Below, piece by piece: positions 6,926-10,806 of a DNA stretch of 10,806 nucleotides. The stretch is from the NCBI GenBank assembly GCA_900544655.1, contig UQWE01000034.1:1-10806 (forward strand), in the 5' to 3' direction. The translations under genes were made by a program, and so were the position numbers. The notes under the pieces were generated by a model. It was not told the DNA's origin. It saw only the letters and a list, made by a program, of their open reading frames with translations, and did not search any database. Within the stretch, counting starts at the first letter, position 1; the number at the start of each line of letters is the position of its first letter. This DNA comes from an uncultured Coriobacteriaceae bacterium (GTDB lineage: Bacteria > Actinomycetota > Coriobacteriia > Coriobacteriales > Atopobiaceae).

Positions 6926-6956
6926 AAAAAGCGCCCCGGCCTCCCGACCAGGGCGC
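6926..6956 (-). terminator. Intrinsic terminator after yebC, 16 bases before amaP
   Basis: On the minus strand a 9-bp stem (6956-6948 with 6939-6931, one G-T pair) encloses an 8-base loop and is followed by five T residues (6930-6926). It lies 73 bases past the yebC stop. Only 16 bases separate the T-tract from the amaP start, too few for a promoter, so transcripts for the amaP unit must cross this hairpin. Confidence 0.85.
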
Positions 6957-7029
6957 GTCTTGCTCTAGAATACCCCGAACCTCTGACACGATACATGCCG
7001 GGCGGAGATTAGAACCGCTTGGGCGAGGT

Positions 7030-7830
7030 TTACTCGTCCTCCTCCAGGGCGGCGGCGATCTCGTCGGTCACGTCCATGGTGTGGTAGACGTTCTGGACGT
7101 CCTCGAGCTCCTCGAGGCGGTCAACGAGGCGCTGGACCTTCTTGGCGTCAGCGACGGTGACGGTCGTCGGGGTGGTGGGGACCATGGTCAGCTCGGAGCC
7201 CTTGACCTCGATGCCCTGGGCCTCGAGGGCCTTCTGGACATCCTGCATCTTGTCATAGGCGGTCCAGACGACCCACTCCTCGCCGGCGTCCTCGTAATCG
7301 TCTCCGCCAGCCTCGGCGACGGCCATCATGAACTCGTCCTCGTCGACGGCGTTCTCCTTGTCGGCGACCTTCTTGTCATCGAACTTGATGATCTTGTCGA
7401 CAGCGATGGAGCCCTTGCGCTCGAACTGGAAGGCAACGGAGCCGGTGGTGCCCAGAGAGCCGCCGGAGTGCGTGAAGGCGGAACGGACGTCAGCAGCGGT
7501 GCGGTTCTTATTGTCAGTCAGGCAGTCAACGTAGACGGCAACGCCAGCGGGGCCATAGCCCTCGTAGGTGACCTCAGAGTAGACCGCGGCGTCAGCGCCA
7601 GCGCCAAAGGCCTTGTCGATGGCGGCCTTGATGCGGTCCTTCGGCATGGAGGACATGCGGGCCTTAGCCACGGCAGCAGCCAGGGAGGCGTTGTTCTCCG
7701 GGAGCGGGTCGCCGCCGAGCTTGGCCGCAACGGTGATGTTGCGGGAGAGCTTCGAGAACAGCGCGGAGCGCTTGGCGTCCTGCGCGCCCTTACGATGCTT
7801 GGTGGTTGCCCACTTAGAGTGTCCGGACAT
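7030..7830 (-). CDS. yebC: YebC/PmpR family protein
   Basis: YebC/PmpR proteins were first described as DNA-binding regulators, and members are now also linked to relief of ribosome stalling; which applies here cannot be read from sequence. The 266-aa product begins with the invariant SGHSKWATTKHRKGAQDAKR, and shows YEGYGPAGVAVYVDCLTDNKNRT (89-111), the GGSLGTTGSVAF stretch (123-134) and WTAYDKM. It is longer than the usual 240-250 aa because of an acidic/lysine-rich insertion of about 15 residues at about 146-166. The ATG at 7830 has AAGGAG six bases upstream. It lies 195 bases after lgt and is followed by an intrinsic terminator, so it probably ends a transcript. Confidence 0.95.
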   Translation of the reverse strand: MSGHSKWATTKHRKGAQDAKRSALFSKLSRNITVAAKLGGDPLPENNASLAAAVAKARMSSMPKDRIKAAIDKAFGAGADAAVYSEVTYEGYGPAGVAVYVDCLTDNKNRTAADVRSAFTHSGGSLGTTGSVAFQFERKGSIAVDKIIKFDDKKVADKENAVDEDEFMMAVAEAGGDDYEDAGEEWVVWTAYDKMQDVQKALEAQGIEVKGSELTMVPTTPTTVTVADAKKVQRLVDRLEELEDVQNVYHTMDVTDEIAAALEEDE

Positions 7831-7918
7831 TCACGTCTCCTTCTCGTACACAGCGCCGGTCCCTCTGGCCAACGCCCATACTGCAAGCTAGCGTGCGCAC
7901 GGCCTAAGGAACATGCAC

Positions 7919-8008
7919 ACAACTAGTGAACTTTATCACTTTTGCAGTGTCGCATACGTCATCTGCGGACATATCTTTGATCGGCTTGATTACGTCACAA
8001 AATCGAGC
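7919..8008. promoter_or_regulatory. AT-rich island in the lgt-yebC gap, likely yebC promoter region
   Basis: This part of the gap is clearly richer in A and T than its surroundings. It contains TACGTCA twice in direct orientation (7955-7961 and 7991-7997, 36 bases apart) and the short inverted repeat AGTGA-6-TCACT (7925-7940). On the minus strand TGATAAAGT looks like an extended -10 box, but I find no good -35 at the right distance. The rest of the gap (7831-7918) shows only the yebC ribosome binding site. Confidence 0.35.
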
Positions 8009-8025
8009 GCGAACGTGAGCAGCCC

Positions 8026-8838
8026 CTACCCCACGTGCCCAATCTGCGGACGCTTGGTCCGTGCCGCCCACGCAAGCACGACGATGCCCAGCAGCACAAG
8101 CGGCAGGCTCAGGAGTTGGCCCATCGTGATTGGCCCAAGCAGGTAGCCAAGCTGTGCGTCAGGCACGCGGACGAACTCGATAAGGAAGCGGAAAACGCCG
8201 TAGAGCACGAGGAACGTCCCCATGAAGGTACCCTGTGGGCGAGCGGGCCTGCGTCGGCTCATCATCCACAGCACGCAGAAGATGACGAGACCCTCGAGAA
8301 CAGCCTCGTACAGCTGACTGGGATGGCGCGCGACGTTGCCGCCCGTCTCGAAGACCACGCCCCAAGGGAGATCCGTGGGCTTGCCCCAAAGCTCGCCATT
8401 CACGAAGTTGGCGCAACGACCGAAGAACAGGCCCAAAGGCGCGCCGATAACGCCGAGGTCGCAGACTGTCGGAACGGAGAGGTGGCAGGAGCGGCACATG
8501 AGCGAGCCACCAACGATGGCCCCCACGAGGCCGCCGTGGAAGCTCATGCCGCCCTCGTTCAGGGCGAAGATCTTCAGCGGGTTGGCGAAGTAGTAGCCAT
8601 CGCCGTAAAAGAGCACGTAGAACAGGCGCGCGCCGATAATGATGCCCCACGCCATCGCAACGATGATATTCGCGACCTCATCCCCGGTGATATCCAGGTC
8701 CCAGCGGCGCGAGACGCGGTAGATCACGATACCCGCCAGGACAAAGCCCGCAAGGTAGGCAAGCGCGTACCAGTAAATGTGGACCGGCCCAATCGAAATC
8801 GCAACGGGATTGAGGCTGTGGTAAAGCTCGTTGAGCAT
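8026..8838 (-). CDS. lgt: Prolipoprotein diacylglyceryl transferase
   Basis: Lgt moves diacylglycerol from phosphatidylglycerol to the lipobox cysteine of prelipoproteins, the first step of lipoprotein maturation in the cytoplasmic membrane. The 270-aa product is strongly hydrophobic, with about seven membrane segments, and has the hallmark motifs: GGMSFHGGL (96-104), the Lgt signature GRCANFVNGELWGKPT (140-155, with Arg141), RHPSQLYE (171-178) and RFLIEFVR (217-224). ATG 8838 is chosen because GAGGAG lies four bases upstream; the frame continues to 8907 without a binding site. It lies 123 bases downstream of dcd and upstream of yebC, all on the same strand. The start matches the family's short N-terminus. 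Confidence 0.96.
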   Translation of the reverse strand: MLNELYHSLNPVAISIGPVHIYWYALAYLAGFVLAGIVIYRVSRRWDLDITGDEVANIIVAMAWGIIIGARLFYVLFYGDGYYFANPLKIFALNEGGMSFHGGLVGAIVGGSLMCRSCHLSVPTVCDLGVIGAPLGLFFGRCANFVNGELWGKPTDLPWGVVFETGGNVARHPSQLYEAVLEGLVIFCVLWMMSRRRPARPQGTFMGTFLVLYGVFRFLIEFVRVPDAQLGYLLGPITMGQLLSLPLVLLGIVVLAWAARTKRPQIGHVG

Positions 8839-8914
8839 GTAACTCCTCGAAACGATATTTGAGCGCCGGGCCGACAGAGCGCATGCGGATGCGGCGCACG
8901 CAGACACGGCGCAC

Positions 8915-8938
8915 GAGGCACCATCGGGAACGTGCCTC
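8915..8938 (-). other. Hairpin in the dcd-lgt gap
   Basis: GAGGCAC and GTGCCTC form a perfect 7-bp stem around a 10-base loop, 23 bases past the dcd stop. No T-tract follows on either strand, so it is not a standard terminator; it could protect the dcd 3' end or mark a processing site. Just beside it the 9-mer CGGCGCACG occurs twice (8892-8900 and 8907-8915). Confidence 0.4.
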
Positions 8939-8961
8939 AGCGCGGGGCGATACGGCCGTCT

Positions 8962-9519
8962 TTAGCGCGCGAGTGTATGGGCGGCGGCGGCGCCGCGCTG
9001 ACCCTGGTAGTGGCTCCCAAGACCGGCAGAGCCATACGGACGCTCGGCCGGGCTCGACATGCGCTCGAAAGACATCTGCCCGACACGCATGCCCGGATGA
9101 AGCACGATGGGCAGCGTGGCGACGTTGGAGAGCTCAAGCGTGATCTCTCCGTCCCAGCCCGGATCGACATAGCCGGCGGTGGAGTGGATCATGAGGCCGA
9201 GGCGGCCCAGCGTCGACTTGCCCTCGAGTTTGCCGAGGATGTCATCGGGCACAGCGATGCGCTCGAGCGTTGTGCCGAGCACGAACTGCCCGGGATGCAG
9301 CACGAACTGCCCGCCCTCGGGGACCACAACCTCCTCGGTGAGGTCCGGCTGGGGCAGCGTCGGGTCGATGTAGGCGTGCGTGGAGTTGCGGAAGACCCTG
9401 AAGCTCGAGCCAAGACGCACGTCTACCGAAGCCGGCTGGACATCCTTCATGTCAAGCGGCTCGATGACGATGCGGCCGGCGGTCATCTCGGCCTTGATGT
9501 CGCGGTCTGAGAGGACCAC
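8962..9519 (-). CDS. dcd: dCTP deaminase, possibly dUMP-forming
   Basis: Dcd deaminates dCTP, supplying dUTP or dUMP for thymidylate synthesis. The 185-aa product has the family core GKSTLGRLGL with Ser102 and Arg106, HSTAGYVDPGW with Ala115, and GEITLELSN with the catalytic Glu129. The closing PYGSAGLGSHYQGQRG is the C-terminal nucleotide-binding lid. By eye it resembles the mycobacterial DCD-DUT enzyme closely, with key residues at the same numbers, so it may carry out both deamination and triphosphate hydrolysis; this is inference. The start is GTG at 9519, directly abutting the TAG of the NifU-like gene (9520-9522), which suggests translational coupling. No later ATG would keep the conserved LSDRDI beginning. 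Confidence 0.93.
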   Translation of the reverse strand: MVLSDRDIKAEMTAGRIVIEPLDMKDVQPASVDVRLGSSFRVFRNSTHAYIDPTLPQPDLTEEVVVPEGGQFVLHPGQFVLGTTLERIAVPDDILGKLEGKSTLGRLGLMIHSTAGYVDPGWDGEITLELSNVATLPIVLHPGMRVGQMSFERMSSPAERPYGSAGLGSHYQGQRGAAAAHTLAR

Positions 9520-9756
9520 CTACATCACCGCCCTCACGCCAGTGACGCCGGGGACGTTGTCCTTAAGCACGCGCTCGATACCCTGAGAGATCGTGACCTC
9601 GGAGAGCGAGCAGCCCGCGCAGGCGCCCGTCATCTCGATGGTGACGACGCCAGTCTCGTCATCGACGCCAACGAGGGCGCAGTCGCCGCCGTCCGCCTGA
9701 AGACTCGGACGCACCGCGTCGAGCACCACCTCGAGAAGGTCCTTGTCAATCGCCAT
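9520..9756 (-). CDS. NifU-like C-terminal-domain protein, copy 1 (canonical CAGC)
   Basis: This is a single-domain NifU C-terminal (Nfu-type) protein of 78 aa, a family that carries or passes [4Fe-4S] clusters to target enzymes. The ligand motif is GACAGCSLS with Cys46 and Cys49, close to the family's usual CxGCxxS. The conserved LDAVRPSLQADGGD (12-25) and the ending VPGVTGVRAV are present. There is an extra Cys26. The ATG at 9756 has AAGGAGGAG five bases upstream. Its TAG touches the dcd GTG with no gap. It follows a paralogue (9840-10130) to which it is 51/75 identical in my alignment. Partner proteins are not identifiable from the window. Confidence 0.9.
   Translation of the reverse strand: MAIDKDLLEVVLDAVRPSLQADGGDCALVGVDDETGVVTIEMTGACAGCSLSEVTISQGIERVLKDNVPGVTGVRAVM
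9618..9669. repeat. Near-identical 52-bp segment shared by the two NifU-like genes (copy 1)
   Basis: This segment matches 9941-9992 at 49 of 52 bases in the same orientation. It encodes the stretch around VGVDDETGVVTIEMTGAC. The DNA identity is higher than in the flanking parts of the two genes, which have diverged much more. Confidence 0.8.
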
Positions 9757-9839
9757 GTCTCCTCCTTGCCGTTCGCACGAGGCGAGCAGGCGCGAGCGCG
9801 GCCCGATTGAGCCGCGGGCACGCGCCGCCCGATCGAGTG

Positions 9840-10130
9840 CTAGTACATTACGGGGCGCACCGCGGTTACGCCGGGGACGTGCTCCTTGATGATGGTGTCG
9901 ATGCCCTCGGAGATGTCCGAAGAAGCGAACATGCAGGCGGCGCAGGCACCCGTCATCTCGATGGTGACGACGCCGGTCTCGTCATCGACACCGATAAGCT
10001 CGATGTCGCCGCCGTCCGCCTGGAAGCTCGGTCGAATCGCGTCAAGGACGTCCTCGAGCAGACGGTGGTCGATCTTGGCCGTCTTGTCCTTCTCCGACGC
10101 GCTTTCCGTGGTGTTCTCGTTGTCAGTCAT
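9840..10130 (-). CDS. NifU-like C-terminal-domain protein, copy 2 (atypical CAAC)
   Basis: This 96-aa paralogue of the next gene carries an 18-residue polar N-terminal extension (rich in Asn, Thr, Glu, Lys) before the NifU domain (about 20-96). The two cysteines (Cys63, Cys66) are kept, so a cluster could still be bound, but the following residues are CAACMFASSD in place of the usual CxGCxxS. The LDAIRPSFQADGGD and VPGVTAVRPV stretches are intact. The ATG at 10130 follows a purine-rich GGGGGAGAGG. It lies 83 bases upstream of copy 1 and 66 bases after the U32 gene, all co-directional. Function as an iron-sulfur scaffold or carrier is family knowledge; a role distinct from copy 1 is inference. 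Confidence 0.87.
   Translation of the reverse strand: MTDNENTTESASEKDKTAKIDHRLLEDVLDAIRPSFQADGGDIELIGVDDETGVVTIEMTGACAACMFASSDISEGIDTIIKEHVPGVTAVRPVMY
9941..9992. repeat. Near-identical 52-bp segment shared by the two NifU-like genes (copy 2)
   Basis: This is the partner of 9618-9669; the three differences are all transitions (G/A). See the tandem-duplication finding. Confidence 0.8.
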
Positions 10131-10143
10131 GTCTATCCTCTCC

Positions 10144-10156
10144 CCCGCAAGGCGGG
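10144..10156 (-). other. Small hairpin next to the NifU copy 2 ribosome binding site
   Basis: On the minus strand CCCGC-CTT-GCGGG forms a 5-bp stem whose 3' arm runs into the G-rich ribosome binding site (10146-10137). It has no T-tract. It could be the remains of a U32 terminator or could modulate access to the binding site; either reading is weak. Confidence 0.3.
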
Positions 10157-10196
10157 CGTGTTCTCAAATCACTCTTGGATGCTACCCGACTCACGC

Positions 10197-10806
10197 CTAT
10201 CCGATGCCCCAGAACAGATGTCCACTTGAGGAATGGCGCTCGCGCGAGGCGGGCTTGCGGCCCTCTCGAACGGCGGCGAGCGCGTTGAGGAGGCGCTCGA
10301 CGGCAGCCCTGGTCTCCGCCTCATTGAGAAGCGTCGCGTCGACCGCGAAGCGCGTCACGCCCGCCTCGATGAGCTCGCCTACCTGCGGCGTCAGGTCGAG
10401 GGGCACTGCGTCATAGATGCGCGAGCGGCCATTGAGATCCGTTCTGACGGGCAGGAGACGGCCATCTCGGTCGCGAAGCGCGATCATGCGCCGGCGTAGC
10501 GCACACCGCGCGCAATCGTGGATGCAACGATTCGCCACCTTCAGGACGCAGTGTTCGCTCGTCATAACGCGCGGACGGCCCGAGACGATGATGCCCACGG
10601 GCACGTTGGCATGCGGGGCGAGAGACTGGATCTCCGCGAGCGTGAGCTCGGGCGAAAGCCAGACGCCAGCCGCGCCGGCGCGCTCGAGCTTGTCGAGGGC
10701 AAAGGCGTTGTGAATGGGGATGCAACCACGAATCTCCGCCTTCGCGCCGCAGCTCGCAGCAAGCGCGAGCTCGGAGACGTTACCCACGGCAACGGAAGCG
10801 CCAGCC
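10197..10806 (-). CDS. Peptidase U32 family protein, C-terminal part (start outside window)
   Basis: The reading frame runs off the right edge, so only the last 202 residues are visible; the GTG at 10787 is internal, not the start, because upstream codons (reading ...GASVAVGNVSEL) stay in frame and fit the family. U32 proteins are now mostly known as tRNA or rRNA hydroxylases and related iron-sulfur enzymes, not proven proteases. The visible part shows a cysteine cluster of the pattern HC-x8-C-x3-C-x2-C, followed by the U32 hallmark DRDGRLLPVRTDLNGRSRIY and then PLDL. A basic tail (REGRKPASRERH) ends the protein. It is co-directional with two NifU-like genes, which fits a need for iron-sulfur supply. 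The specific RNA substrate cannot be told. Confidence 0.85.
   Translation of the reverse strand, partial: AGASVAVGNVSELALAASCGAKAEIRGCIPIHNAFALDKLERAGAAGVWLSPELTLAEIQSLAPHANVPVGIIVSGRPRVMTSEHCVLKVANRCIHDCARCALRRRMIALRDRDGRLLPVRTDLNGRSRIYDAVPLDLTPQVGELIEAGVTRFAVDATLLNEAETRAAVERLLNALAAVREGRKPASRERHSSSGHLFWGIG

Noticed and set aside
6985..7029. tRNA-like 3' end (GGTTCTAATC on the minus strand)
   Set aside because: It looks like a T-loop, but the flanking bases do not pair as a T-stem and the space upstream is yebC coding sequence, so no complete tRNA is present.
7913..8146. Small plus-strand open frame in the lgt-yebC gap
   Set aside because: It runs antisense into the lgt coding region, has no ribosome binding site and gives no recognisable protein.
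9801..9837. 11-bp direct repeat GCCCGAT[T/C]GAG between the NifU-like genes
   Set aside because: The repeat is short, imperfect and in very GC-rich DNA; chance is a sufficient explanation.
10562..10787. Start of the U32 gene inside the window at GTG 10787
   Set aside because: Codons beyond it stay in frame to the edge and fit the family, and the visible 196 residues lack the N-terminal part of any U32 protein.

Overview
The window reads as ordinary chromosome from a GC-rich, Gram-positive actinobacterium. A member of the class Coriobacteriia (Olsenella, Collinsella or Atopobium type) is the best guess. The basis is GC-rich codon use, an Asp23/AmaP/DUF2273 module joined to MurT-GatD, a Dcd of the Mycobacterium-like type, and strong GGAG-type ribosome binding sites at most starts. 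The lineage is inferred from gene content by eye; no search was run.

Layout. Eleven of the twelve genes lie on the minus strand. At the left edge is metY (O-acetylhomoserine sulfhydrylase, 57-1364, minus). It follows a very G-rich stretch and is divergent from an M20D amidohydrolase (1690-2925, plus). The 325-base gap between them holds three imperfect copies of a unit of about 35 bp and a candidate metY promoter. The M20D gene converges on gatD. That junction holds two 40-bp direct repeats and a strong intrinsic terminator. Reading the minus strand from the right edge, the order is: U32-family protein (cut by the window edge), two tandem NifU-like scaffold genes, dcd, lgt, yebC, an intrinsic terminator, then amaP, DUF2273, asp23, murT and gatD.

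How the genes fit together. amaP-DUF2273-asp23-murT-gatD is a tightly packed unit with gaps of 3, 59, 3 and -4 bases. It places membrane anchors and an Asp23 envelope-stress protein on the same message as the enzyme pair that amidates the D-glutamate of lipid II. lgt (prolipoprotein maturation) is also an envelope gene. The NifU-like pair and the U32 protein, with its cysteine cluster, point to iron-sulfur chemistry. dcd feeds the dUMP/dTTP pathway. yebC is a ribosome/translation or transcription factor. metY makes homocysteine from O-acetylhomoserine and sulfide.

No mobile element, CRISPR array, rRNA or complete tRNA was seen. I found no convincing undescribed system. The points most worth a second look are the envelope operon and its terminator-containing leader, the diverged NifU-like duplicate with a near-identical DNA core, and three unusual non-coding repeat or low-complexity stretches.
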